DNA from: Macrolepiota albuminosa
Taxonomy: Eukaryota; Basidiomycota; Agaricomycetes; Agaricales; Agaricaceae
Direction of reading: 5' to 3'
DNA length: 64,000 bases
Assembly (NCBI GenBank): GCA_027475525.1
Contig: JAMWFC010000049.1
Span: forward strand, 4,510,947 to 4,574,946
Shown here in pieces: positions 20,671-31,510 of the stretch (position 1 is its first letter; every line of letters begins with the position of its first letter). The notes under the pieces were generated by a model. The model was not told the origin of the DNA, did no database searches, and was given only the letters and a program-made list of their open reading frames with translations. The position numbers were made by a program, and so were the translations under genes.

Positions 20671-21524
20671 GCGTAACACGTCCGAAGTGGTGAACACGGA
20701 AGCTGACGCTTCCAGGATGTCCACAGCCCGAACCTCGAAGTTAGGGTCGTCGGCATGGAGGGGCACAAAGGCTTGCCCTGTAGCCGCCTCATACTCAGCC
20801 ACGGCCTCTTTGTAGAGGCCTGGCCTTGCAAAGACGTAGGCCAGGTACTTGTGTACCGTGGCCTTGGAGGGGTGGCTGGCGCTGAGGGTGCGTACAAGCG
20901 CAAACCCAAAGAGGCTGCGCCAATGAATGCGCATGGCTCGGTCCATGGCCAGACCAGTCCATATGTTGGACATCCCAGGACGTCCATAGAGGAGGGCGTA
21001 TGAGCCCAGGTAGTCCAAAGCAAATGGTTGCTTTGGATCAGGGGGGGTAAGGCCGATGAAGGCAATTTTCCCTCCCTCTTTGCGACGATAGAGCCGCAAC
21101 GGCACAATCATTCGCAGGACGTTCTCCCGCTCCTCTGGACTCGCGAAGGGTACTGCGATAGTCCTATACTCGACCTCGTCAAGTAAATGAGACATAGCTC
21201 TGTCTCGGGCCATAGGGTGGCAGTTGAGCGCCACCCGCTTGAATTTGTTGAGCAAGAGGTAGCCCAACTGACACTGACAAAGCGGCGTAAACTGGTTGTT
21301 AACCAGTGCATGAAGTCTGCGGACTTCTTGAGGACTGCGGGGAAACCTGCGAGGTGCTACTTGGTACACCTTACTGTTGTGGGGCGTCGCTGCGGCGTTG
21401 CCCTCTTTATCAGCCTCGAAGGACCTGGCTGCACAGGCTTCTTGCCCGACGAAGATGGTATTGGTCACTGGCGACTAATAGAATTGGGGAGCTAACCCCA
21501 CGCCAAAGAATGAGTTTTGGCACT
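20671..21524 (-). pseudogene. G1 third ORF, middle segment
   Basis: An open stretch of ~265 codons between two insertions. Upstream it joins 22385 in frame once the solo LTR is removed (TIEC-QNSFFGVGLAPQFY), then one in-frame TAG interrupts it near 21476, then it continues NTIFVGQEACAARS. Conserved-looking blocks: RSPQEVRRLHALVNNQF, CQLGYLLLNKF, WTGLAMDRAMRIHWRSLFG. The helical pattern AVAEYEAATG suggests an alpha-helical domain. No named family; similar proteins appear to accompany agaricomycete Gypsy elements, but I cannot confirm this here. Confidence 0.65.
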
Positions 21525-22384
21525 TGTCATGAGCCACACCTACGCCACTCCGACCCCCCCAGTAAGTCCTACCTGGAACCCCTCCTTTGGACCCAACCCC
21601 CCCAGCGCGTCCCCGGAGCACTTCGGAACGAGACCGACTAGATCCGATGCCACCCCAACTAAGACCGACCCGGCCCAACCCAATGCTCAACTCCCGGATA
21701 AGGCCCGAAGCCCCGCCAACGCACCATGTGCCCCGGACGCCGTCCCAAACCTCGATCAATCATGCCGGGGGCTGCCCCCACTTGACGCTGCCCTCCCGGC
21801 ACCACTCCCGAACCCGGGCAATACACCGCAACCCATCCACGCCCCCTGGGACCACACGACTGTAGAGGACTGATACCCGAACAATACACTGCACGGGATG
21901 CACCACATGGAGGGAGGGTACGGACCTTGCCCAGGTGGCCCGGAACTCACCCGGCACCTGGTACTTAACCTGCAGCTCGTAGTATATTACGGTAGTCTTG
22001 ATATTGCTATAACTCGTCTCTATACTCTCTTGTCTATTTCATACTTGTCTCAATCTATCTGCTTTACTCTCTCAAGTCTCTCGGCCCACTAAAAGTCTCA
22101 CTTCAATTTTAACTTAGTCTCCTGGTTCAGTCTCAGTCTCCCGGTCTCAGTCTCTTTTTCCGATCACCCCTCCGCCCTAGCAAGGCTCCGCCCACCCCCG
22201 CCCCATATTCCGGACTTAGCCCGGGATCCTGCTCCACCTCTTCCTACGAACTCCGGCGCTCCGTAGCCACCCCACGCCCTACTTAAGACTCCAGAACTCA
22301 CCCGGAGACTCTCCGTAGACTTCGAGTCCGCCTAGTAAGGACCCGCTTGCCCCTGGAGGCCCCCGTCGTCAGTGGAACCTGACA
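21525..22384 (+). repeat. solo LTR, family B
   Basis: 860 bp, TGTCATGAGCC to GGAACCTGACA, flanked by the 5-bp duplication GCACT (21520-21524 and 22385-22389). It lies inside ORF3 of G1. Its 3' part matches the LTR at 1354-2138. Confidence 0.92.
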
Positions 22385-24163
22385 GCACTCAATAGTGTGA
22401 TCACGGTAGATCACAACACCGAGTGCATCAGGAATGCGCCCAGTTTGGTCCTCGAGGAGGGCAGCTCCTCGCTTGGTGCTATCCTGCACCCAACGTTCCA
22501 TCTTGGCCCATCGATTGCTGTTGCGCCGTTCACGCGCCATACGTTGTGCCGCCGTCTTGTGCGGCACAGGGGATTCCATATGAGCCTCTTCAGGCTCCTC
22601 ATACCAATCGTCATTGGAGGGCAGGGATGGCAACCTCTCTGGCTCCGACTTCTCAGACCGTGGGTCCATTGCCCACACACACCGCAGGAGTTGGGCTGGC
22701 GGGCCCTCTACCAATATGGCGGGTAAAAAGGGGATGTTAGCCCCTGGGGCCCCTTTCGGGGCATCCTCTGGAAAGTGCACATTGATGTAGGCGTGCCCTT
22801 CCGGTTGCTTACCCCGACGATCCTTTCGGGGTTGTGAGGCCTTAGCCTTGGTGGGGCGTGTGCTCACGCCTCTGGAACTCTGCTCCCCAGAGTACGTGGT
22901 GGACACCACGGATACTGGTCGCGAAGACGTGACCTCAGACGCGCCGCTGGATAAGCTGGGGGGCGGCTGGAGCAGGGACATCTTCATAGGGGAGGATGTC
23001 CTGTCCTAGGCCAGCCTCCCGGCTGGGGGCAGCAATGCTCGACTTAATCGAGCGGGAGGGCGCATCCTCCACTCCTTGCTGACGTGCCCTTTTGCTGGAG
23101 TTGGTGTCCCGACTCAGGGGTGTAGTCTGCCGCTTACGAGCAGCCGATAAGGCAAGGAGATCCATTTTGCGCTGAGCGCGCATATGATCCATGTCGTCCA
23201 TCATCCGGCAGATGAGGACGACTGCCTCCGCATTGCGGAGGAATGATGACTCTGCAGGTACATTGTACCCGTTGTCTCCCAGACATTGGAGAAGGGTAGC
23301 CAGGACTAAGTCCTGGTTGAGACTGGGCTTGACAGCCCGTGCTTTTCCTTTGTTGCGTTGAGAACGCGACTCTTCTTCCGAGCTGGGCTTGGATTGGTGC
23401 AGCATTTCCAGCCGCTGTAGCAAGGAGAGCTTGGCCAAGCTCTCTGTCAGCGCATCAGCCGATGAACTGATGCTCCGTTCTGTATTGAGAGCTTCTGTAC
23501 TCTCAATGGCCACGGTGGCCTGCACGAGTGATGCTTTGCGTCCCTCTAGATTGTCATTTGGTGCTGTGGTCGACAGGGAAATCGACCGGCCTCCCTTGGC
23601 AGGCGACTCATGTGAGTCGCTGTACTGGGGCATTGCGCCCCAAGCCCCCATCCACGCCGGGGGGTACGGCATCATTATGGGCACACCACCCATGCCAGGA
23701 TAGTGTGCCGGGGCCATAAACTGGGGCAAAAGATGTGCGCCCATAGCCCCTCTCGCCATAGCGGGGGCAAACTGTCCCCATCCTGGCGCTGCTTGGGGGC
23801 TGACTAGCCCCCCGTAGGCCTGTTGCTGAGGTTGGCCCTCTGCGTGATGTGGCGCATAAGCGCCCGATACTGGTTGTTGGGGCTAATAGCCACCCACAGG
23901 TGCGTTCTGGGACACGAAGTTGCCCTGCATGGGTTGAAGTGGCGGATAGCCACTGATCACCGGCTGCTGCGGCAGGTAGCCTGCCGCTGGTGGTTGCTGC
24001 TGCTGTGGGAAGCCCACAGCTGCTTGCGATTGTCCCCACTGGGGTGCATTTTAGGTCAGCGGGGGAGCCATCTGCCCCCCCCTTCAGCTGACAGTAAGAC
24101 CGACGGCGCAATCTCAAACTGCTGCTGCTGCTGCTCACTCTGGTCCATGGGCATGTTGTCCAT
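22385..24163 (-). pseudogene. G1 third ORF, N-terminal segment (Gln/Pro/Gly-rich)
   Basis: Starts MDNMPMDQSEQQQQQ at 24163, 103 bp after the pol stop. Residues ~40-160 are low-complexity Q/P/G/Y-rich (PQQQQPPAAGYLPQQP, GVPIMMPYPPAWMG), like a prion-like or adhesive region. Then helical (LAKLSLLQRLEML), nuclear-signal-like basic (SSKRARQ) and acidic parts. The frame is broken by a one-base shift in a G run near 24071, stops near 24050 and 23887, and a second shift in a C run near 22960. Downstream of pol is an unusual place for a Gypsy ORF. Function unknown; a nucleic-acid-binding accessory or displaced Gag are possibilities. Confidence 0.6.
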
Positions 24164-24265
24164 GGTTGGGGAAAAAAGCAAAAAAGAAATTTTGCCTTTT
24201 AAGATGTGTTTCAGCCACAGCTGCTGACCAACTCAGCCAAGCTGCGATCGGCACTGCCAATCAAA

Positions 24266-25016
24266 TTAAGCGCCGGCACGCTTACTTAATTGATGTGGGC
24301 GCTTAACGCCCTTCAACTCCAAATAACGGTCAAGTGCCGCTAACTTGGAGCAATGGGAGTGTGGCTCCCATGTTGTGTCCCCGAGGGACCAACGTACCTC
24401 AAACTTGAGCATGTTACGCTCAGTCCACCGGTGCCCAATTATGCACTCGACAAACCATTCGTCATCGTCTTGAGCCCCAAAATTATAGGGGCCCGGGGTT
24501 GCCCTGTTAGGGAATAGTGCATCGTCAGACGCGCTGTAAGGTCGCAACAGCGACACATGAAACTTGGGAACAATGCGACGTTCCTGTAATGCCAGAGGCA
24601 GCTCCAACACATAGTTGGAGGTACTTGGCTCTGCGTCTAGAACGCGGTATGGGCCTACCCATTTCAGGCAGAGTTTACTCGCCCGTCCCTTTGGGAGCCT
24701 CAGATTACGCGTTGATAGGTACACCAACGCTCCTACTGCTATTGGCGGGTCTGCTGGCCTACGGTGATTGGCGTTTTTTGCCTGGAAGACTCGCACCTCT
24801 ATGATGGTGTCATGCGCCGCCGCAATGTTCTCCAGGGCCTGCCTGGCGAACTCGACAACTCCGCGGTGAGCCACCGTATCAGCACGAACTTCGTGCAGCA
24901 TGGAGGGCAAGTACCCTCCGTTGAGTTCAAAGGGTGCATACCCTGTGGTATCTGAGATACTCACATTAATCGCGAACTCAGTGAGTGGACACCAGTCCAC
25001 CCAGTCCCGTTGGTCA
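24266..25016 (-). pseudogene. G1 pol, integrase C-terminus and chromodomain
   Basis: Continues the pol frame from 31511 after removal of element A (the join reads CPD-QRDWVDWCPLTEFAIN). It contains the GYAPFELNGGYLP motif after the integrase core, the GPYRVLDAEPSTSNYVLELP SH3-like part, VPKFHVSLLRPY, and a chromodomain (EWFVECIIGHRW...LKFEVRWSLGDTTWEPHS). The chromodomain marks G1 as a chromovirus; these domains bind histone marks and guide integration. Stop at 24266. The apparent Met near 25000 is internal. Confidence 0.9.
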
Positions 25017-25534
25017 TGTCAGGGGACCCCTCATTCCTTTCTTCTTTCACTCCTTATTTCTTCACTCTCCTTTCATTCACTTCCTTATTTCTTCTACCAT
25101 TCTCTCATTTTGCTGTTACTACTTCTTCAACACTATCTGTTGGTACTATTCTCAACCTTTGAGGTGCTCTGGTTCTTTAGCTATCACTCAGACAAGTGTG
25201 GGCCCTTCAGCACCGCTCCAGGCTGCTTAGATAAGCCGGAGTTTGCCTTTCTGACTTCTAAAGTCCGGAGTTTTCCTCCCTTGTTTGCACACTTGTTTGG
25301 TTAGTCAATTTTCGAGTTTTTAAGGTTTTGTTGTACTGTACAGTTGTTTCCCACGCTTCAGAGGCCCCAGAAGCGTCCAACCTGGCATAGGGAATCCCCA
25401 GACTTGTTCTCTTTGAATCTCCCTCTGCCAGGTGAGTAGCTACCTTGATATTGTCAGTATATATTCTAATACACTTTGGATCTCCCTCTGCCAGCTGTGT
25501 GACTGAGCCACAGCCTCTAGAGGTCGCCCTTACA
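25017..25534 (+). repeat. 5' LTR of element A
   Basis: 518 bp, TGTCAGGGGACC to CGCCCTTACA. Single difference from the 3' LTR: A at 25416 versus G at 31392. Confidence 0.95.
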
Positions 25535-25648
25535 GCAGAACAAGTCTCTACATTTTGGTCTGGGAGCCCCCTTCAGCCTGCTTGAGCCCTCTCTTGCCCC
25601 TTTAGGTCCCTCCCCCACTGGATTACTCCCTGCCCCTCTGTTGCTTCT

Positions 25649-26914
25649 ATGACCCAACCAGCCCCCTCAGACACTCCCCTGGACGCTTCTGCCCCTCAGG
25701 ATGATGCCTGGGGTCGCTTGCTTGCTCTGGAGACTCAGGTGCAGACCACTCAAGCTTCCCTCACCCTCCACACCACCGAACTTGCTGGATTACATCAGGC
25801 CACAGACACTATCTCCCATTCCCTTCAGGCCCTCTTAGAGCGCCTCCCTCTCACTCCTACCCCTCTCCAGGCACCTCCAGTTAGGGCTGGCACACCCCCA
25901 GTCCCTCGCTTTGGGGCCTCCCCCCCAGTTCATGCCAATATTCCTCGCCCAGCACTCCCAGACGCATTCAATGGTGACCGAGCGATAGGCGAGCGTTTCC
26001 TGCAGTCCTGCATCACCTATATTCAGCTTAGTGGTGAGGCTTTCCCCTCTGACGCTCTCAAAATCGCTTGGGTTCTTTCTTACATGAAGTCTGGGCGAGC
26101 TTCAACATACGCGCTACGAGTCTTTCGACGTCCTGGAGGAGTAGAGAGTTTTGGAAGTTGGGATCAGTTTGAGAAGGAGTTTCGGACAGAGTTCTTCCCC
26201 TTGGACCCTGCTAAGGTGGCAGCCCTCACTCTCCGAGATCCTCATCGATATGGGCAAGGGAAGCGGACCCTAGATGAGTACATCGACTCCTTCAGAGCTC
26301 TTGCTGAACAGGCCTGTTATCCGGATGGTCTTCAGCTCTGTCTCACCTTCCGAGATGGCCTCCTTCCCTCTCTCATGGATCGGATCGACAGCATGGCTGA
26401 GGGATGACCTGATGACACGAGTATCGAGACCTGGTATCAGGTAGCACGTGATCAGTGGCAGCTCATGGAGTTACGACGTGAGCTCCACCGTGGAACTGCC
26501 CCTCGCTCCACTCCACAGGCATCCTTTTCTGCTCGTCATCCCATCCAGCCTCCCCTTCCATTTCGCGCTCCACCCCCAGCTCAGGTACCTGCAGCACGTC
26601 CTCTTCCTTTTGGAGTACCTATGGATGTCGATGCCTCTCGTCAACGTTCCTCCCTTCCGCTCCTCTGCCGTTGCTGTGGAAAGCCTGGTCACTTCGCTCG
26701 GTATTGTCCCCAGGGGTTAGAGGTGCGCTATCTCTCAGCTTCAGAGCAGGAGGAGCTCCTTCTCCAGCTCCTTGCTGCCCAAGACGTTCGAGGAAACCCC
26801 TCCCCAGATGTACAGACTGAAGCAGAACCCCTGGAGGAGTCCTTGGGTCCTGTGGAAGCTGTAGCAGAACCATCGGATGGGTCCTTTGGTTCAGCAGGGG
26901 AGGGTTTTCAATAG
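25649..26914 (+). pseudogene. element A Gag, interrupted by one TGA
   Basis: Starts ATG 25649 (MTQPAPSDTPLD). N-terminal coiled-coil-like part (LLALETQVQTTQASL), then a capsid domain (PDAFNGDRAIGERFL, FEKEFRTEFFP, LDEYIDSFRALAEQA). TGA at 26405-26407 follows MAEG; related Gags have Arg there, so CGA to TGA is the likely change. The frame continues to a zinc knuckle CRCCGKPGHFARYC (canonical CX2CX4HX4C) and ends at TAG 26912, just after a slippery heptamer. Without the TGA it would be about 421 codons. Confidence 0.88.
26902..26908 (+). promoter_or_regulatory. candidate -1 ribosomal frameshift site
   Basis: The heptamer G GGT TTT is in the Gag reading phase, three bases before the Gag TAG (26912-26914), and the pol frame open downstream is the -1 frame. 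This fits the X XXY YYZ rule and would make the Gag-Pol fusion. No downstream pseudoknot was worked out. Confidence 0.6.
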
Positions 26915-26922
26915 AGCGACGG

Positions 26923-29900
26923 ATGAGTTGTACGCCTCCGCCGCCTGGTGCTAATCAGTTTACATGTCAATCAGTAGAGTCTTCTAATGTATCGCTCCCT
27001 ACTCCTGATTCTCTGACTGAAACTGTAAGCACCCCCTCCGACGTACAAAATACCCCCTTGGTCCAAGCCTCCGCTAAGACTTCTTCTCCTCCTTCTCCTG
27101 TCCGACGACCACGTGTCCCAGCTTGGGAACGACGCCTTCCCCGTCGCTATGTTGTTGCTTCTACTCCCTCTCCCAACTCTCTGCGTCTGAATGTGGAGAT
27201 TGAGACAACTGACACTCAGCAGACTCGAAGCGTCATAGCTCTCTTGGACAGTGGCGCTACTGGACTCTTCCTAGACACCCGTTATGTGGAACAACACCGG
27301 CTCACTACCCGTCCCCTCTCTCACCCCATTCCAGTCTATAACATTGACGGTACGCTCAATGAAGCTGGATCCATCCGCTCAGTGGTGGATTTAGTCCTTC
27401 GTTATCAGACTCATTCTGAGCATGCAGTCTTTGCAGTTACCAGCCTAGGAAAGCAGGACATGATACTTGGGTTCTCCTGGCTGCGTGATCACAATCCTGA
27501 GATTGACTGGGCCAAGGGTAAGGTGAGCATGAGCCGCTGCCCTTGACGGTGTTCCACATGTGCTAAGGAAGTGAGAGAGGAGCGCAGAGAGTCAGTCCGT
27601 GAGCGTGCTGCTATCCGGGCTTGCCGAGTTGGACACCTCCCCTTTGCAGACCTTGACCTACTGGATCCTCCTCCCTTGGCGTTCCCTTATAGAGAGGCCC
27701 TCTATGAGGACGTTCAAGGCGTAGTGAGTGAAGCCCAGATGGAAGATGGATGCGAGGGTGAATTTGGATGCGCTCCTGACCCAGAGTCCCCAGACGAGGC
27801 TATCAAGACAGGTGATAGGATCTATGCAACTACGTTACGACCTCCACCAACTGTAGCAGAGATCAGAGCTAGCCAAACTACCTCCCAGCGGCTAGCTCAG
27901 GCATTTGCTGCCAACTCTGCTCCTAAGTCGTTCCGAGATGCGGTTCCTCATCACCTGCAAGACTTTGAGGATGTTTTCTCTAAGGCATCATTTGACTCCC
28001 TGCCAGAGCGTAAGCAGTGGGACCATGCAATTGAGCTTACACCCAATGCTGAGCCCTCTAGCTGCAAGGTCTACCCACTCTCTCCCAGAGAACAGGATGA
28101 GCTTGATGCCTTTTTGCAGGAGAATTTAGACTCTGGTCGCATCCGTCCCTCAAAGTCTCCGATGGCCTCTCCAGTCTTCTTCATTAAGAAGAAGGATGGA
28201 TCTCTACGTCTGGTTCAGGACTACCGAGTCTTGAATGCGATGACTGTGAAGAATTGCTACCCCTTACCACTCATTTCAGAGCTTGTCAACAACCTCCGAG
28301 GTGCGCGCTACTTTACCAAGTTGGATGTCTGCTGGGGCTACAACAATGTGCGCATCAAAGAAGGAGATGAGTGGAAGGGAGCATTCTGAACAAATCGTGG
28401 ACTCTTTGAACCTCTGGTAATGTTCTTTGGCCTCACTAATAGCCCTGCCACCTTCCAGACCATGATGAACGACATTTTCCGAGACCTCATAGCGGAAGGT
28501 GTTGTGTGTGTATACCTTGACGATATTCTCATCTATACCAAGACTCTAGAGGAGCATCGTCAGATTACACGCATCGTACTGGAACGTCTTCGCCAGCACC
28601 AGCTCTATCTTAAGCCAGAGAAGTGTGAGTTTGAGCAGACTAAGGTTGAATATCTTGGACTGATCATCTCTCATGGAATGGCTGAGATGGACCCAGTCAA
28701 GGTGGCTGGTGTAGCGGAGTGGCCAGAGCCTAAGAACAAGAAGGAGGTTCAGGCCTTCCTGGGTTTTACCAACTTCTACCGGAGGTTTATTCAGGATTTC
28801 TCACACCATGCCCGGCCCCTCTTCGATCTCACCACTAAGGACACTCCTTGGCACTGGGATGCAGCACAGCAGACAGCCTTTGATGCCCTCAAACAGGCAG
28901 TCACTTCAAAGCCTGTCCTTATATTCCCAGATGATGACTCTCCCTTCCGTGTCGAAGCTGATAGCTCAGATTTTGCTACTGGGGCCGTTCTCTCTCAACA
29001 GTCAAGGGAGGATGGTAAGTGGCATCCTGTGGCTTTCTACTCCAAGAGTCTCAATGCCGTGGAGCGAAATTATGAGATCCATGACAAGGAGATGCTAGCT
29101 ATCATTCGGTCATTTGAGGAGTGGCGACATTTCCTTGAGGGTGCCAGGCATAAATTCGAGGTGTGGACTGATCACAAGAACTTAGAGTACTTTCGGACGG
29201 CCAAGAAACTCAACCGCCGACAGGCTTGATGGTCCTTGTATCTGGCCAACTTTGACTTCTCTCTGCATCACAAACCGGGACGGAGCATGGGTAAGCCAGA
29301 TGCGCTTTCTAGGCGAGCAGACCATGGTTCAGGAGCTAGTGACAATGACAATATTGTACTTCTGAAGCCAGAACTATTTGCTATCCGTGCTCTAGAAGGT
29401 GTGGTTGGCCAGGGAGAAGAAGTGAGCATCCTTCGAGACATCCGACGAGGTAACCGGGAGGGCGCTCAAGAAGATCTGGTAGCTAAGGCTGCCATGGCCT
29501 TGCATGCTCGAGAGAAAGCTGGAGTGAAGTCTGTCCGCACCGACGAGTGGTCTCTGGAGAATGGTCTTCTCACCTTCCGGGGACGCATTTATGTTCCCAA
29601 CCTGCCAGACCTCCGGAGGCGGATTGTGGAGCAGCATCATGACTCTCGAGTTGCAGGACATCCTGGCAGATGGAAGACACTGGAGCTGGTTTCGCGGAAT
29701 TACTGGTGGCCTCAAATGTCACGGTATATTGGCTCTTACACCTCTACCTGTGATCTTTGCCTTCGGACTAAGCCTCGTCGTCAGCCTCCTATGGGACAGC
29801 TTCATCCATTGCCTATCCCAGCTGAGCGTTGGAGTGTGGCCTCGGTAGACTTCATTGTTGAGTTACCTGATTCTCATGGATATGATGCGATCATGGTGGT

Positions 29901-30981
29901 AGTGGATCTCTGTGGCAAGCGTGCTCATTTTATTCCAACACACACTACTTGCTCAGCCATGGGTGCTGCCAATCTGTACCGGAAGCATGTCTGGAAGCTC
30001 CATGGGTTGTCAGATGCTTATGTCTCAGACCGCGGACCTCAGTTTGTGGCAGAGTTTACGAGAGAACTGTATCGCCTCCTCCATGTCAAACTCCACACCT
30101 CCACAGCCTACCACCCCCAGTCTGATGGCCAGACTGAGCGTGTCAACCAGGAGCTAGAACAGTATCTCCGGCTCTTCTGCAATGAACGACAGGATGACTG
30201 GGACAATCTATTACCAGAGGCAGAGTTCCAGTACAACAACCGTGTACATGCTGCCACCCAGATGTCTCCTTTCCTTCTAGATACTGGTCGACATCCTCGG
30301 ATGGGATTTGAGCCTCGTGGACGACCTTCAGAGAATGAAGCTGTCAATGAGTTCATAGATCGGATGAAGGCAGCCCAGGAGGAGGCCAAGGCAGCTTTAG
30401 CTAAGGCAAAGGATGACATGGCCCGCTACTACGATCGTGGACGAACTCCAGCCCCCAAGTACAAGCCTGGAGATCGAGTCTACCTGGATGCCTCTGACAT
30501 TGCCACTACCCGACCTTCTCAGAAGCTCTCTCACCGTCGTCTAGGCCCCTTCCCTATAGTAAGACAGGTAGGCCCACTTGCCTATCGACTCAAGCTGCCT
30601 AGTGGAATGAGTCGACTCCATCCAGTCTTCAATGTGGTGAAGCTTTCTCCAGCCCCAGAGGATCCAATTCCAGGTCGACGTCCACAGCCACCTCCACCAC
30701 CAGTTCTGGTAAACAACCAAGAAGAGTACGAAGTGGAGCGGATCCTAGACAGCCGACTCTTTAGGAATAAGCTTCAGTTCAAGGTCAAGTGGAAGGGCTA
30801 TGGAATCGAGGACGTTTCCTGGGAGCCACAAGAGAATGTCCATGCCCCTGCCTTGGTCCGGGAATTCTATCAACAGCATCCTGATGCTCCTCGGGCAATC
30901 AGAGGCCTCTATTCCCTTTCCAAAGTAGACCAGGCCATCCAGAACTACTTCTATCCAGCACGTCGAGACGCCGCACTCTAG
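26923..30981 (+). pseudogene. element A Pol (protease-RT-RNase H-integrase-chromodomain) with three TGA codons
   Basis: One frame from the frameshift site to TAG 30979. Protease: ALLDSGATGLFLD. RT: KKDGSLRLVQDYRVLN, TKLDVCWGYNNVRI, VYLDDILIYTK. RNase H: RVEADSSDFATGAVLSQ, TDHKNLEYF. Integrase: HHDSRVAGHPG with CDLC, VDFIVELP (Asp), VSDRGPQFVAEF (Asp), QSDGQTERVNQELEQY (Glu). Chromodomain: YEVERILDSRLFRNKLQ, KVKWKGYGIEDVSWEP. TGA codons at 27544, 28387 and 29227 each stand where the family has Arg (CP-R, GAF-R-TNRG, NRRQA-R-WSLYL). Everything else is intact. Confidence 0.92.
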
Positions 30982-30992
30982 AGGGGGGGTGA

Positions 30993-31510
30993 TGTCAGGG
31001 GACCCCTCATTCCTTTCTTCTTTCACTCCTTATTTCTTCACTCTCCTTTCATTCACTTCCTTATTTCTTCTACCATTCTCTCATTTTGCTGTTACTACTT
31101 CTTCAACACTATCTGTTGGTACTATTCTCAACCTTTGAGGTGCTCTGGTTCTTTAGCTATCACTCAGACAAGTGTGGGCCCTTCAGCACCGCTCCAGGCT
31201 GCTTAGATAAGCCGGAGTTTGCCTTTCTGACTTCTAAAGTCCGGAGTTTTCCTCCCTTGTTTGCACACTTGTTTGGTTAGTCAATTTTCGAGTTTTTAAG
31301 GTTTTGTTGTACTGTACAGTTGTTTCCCACGCTTCAGAGGCCCCAGAAGCGTCCAACCTGGCATAGGGAATCCCCAGACTTGTTCTCTTTGGATCTCCCT
31401 CTGCCAGGTGAGTAGCTACCTTGATATTGTCAGTATATATTCTAATACACTTTGGATCTCCCTCTGCCAGCTGTGTGACTGAGCCACAGCCTCTAGAGGT
31501 CGCCCTTACA
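30993..31510 (+). repeat. 3' LTR of element A
   Basis: 518 bp, preceded by the purine tract tagagggggggtga (30979-30992). Followed by GGTCA and then by G1 pol. Confidence 0.95.

Larger units (their letters stand above)
25017..31510 (+). mobile_element. element A: 6.5-kb Ty3/Gypsy chromovirus
   Basis: Complete LTR retrotransposon in the pol gene of G1, with 518-bp LTRs that differ at a single base and a 5-bp duplication GGTCA (25012-25016 and 31511-31515). Gag and Pol are full length with all catalytic motifs, but four TGA codons interrupt them; no frameshift other than the natural gag-pol change is seen. LTR near-identity makes it the youngest insertion in the window. Confidence 0.95.

Noticed and set aside
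22935..24138. Frameshifts in G1 ORF3 as sequencing errors
   Set aside because: Both lie in homopolymer runs, so an error is possible, but separate TAA/TAG stops in the same ORF point to real decay; left as pseudogene.
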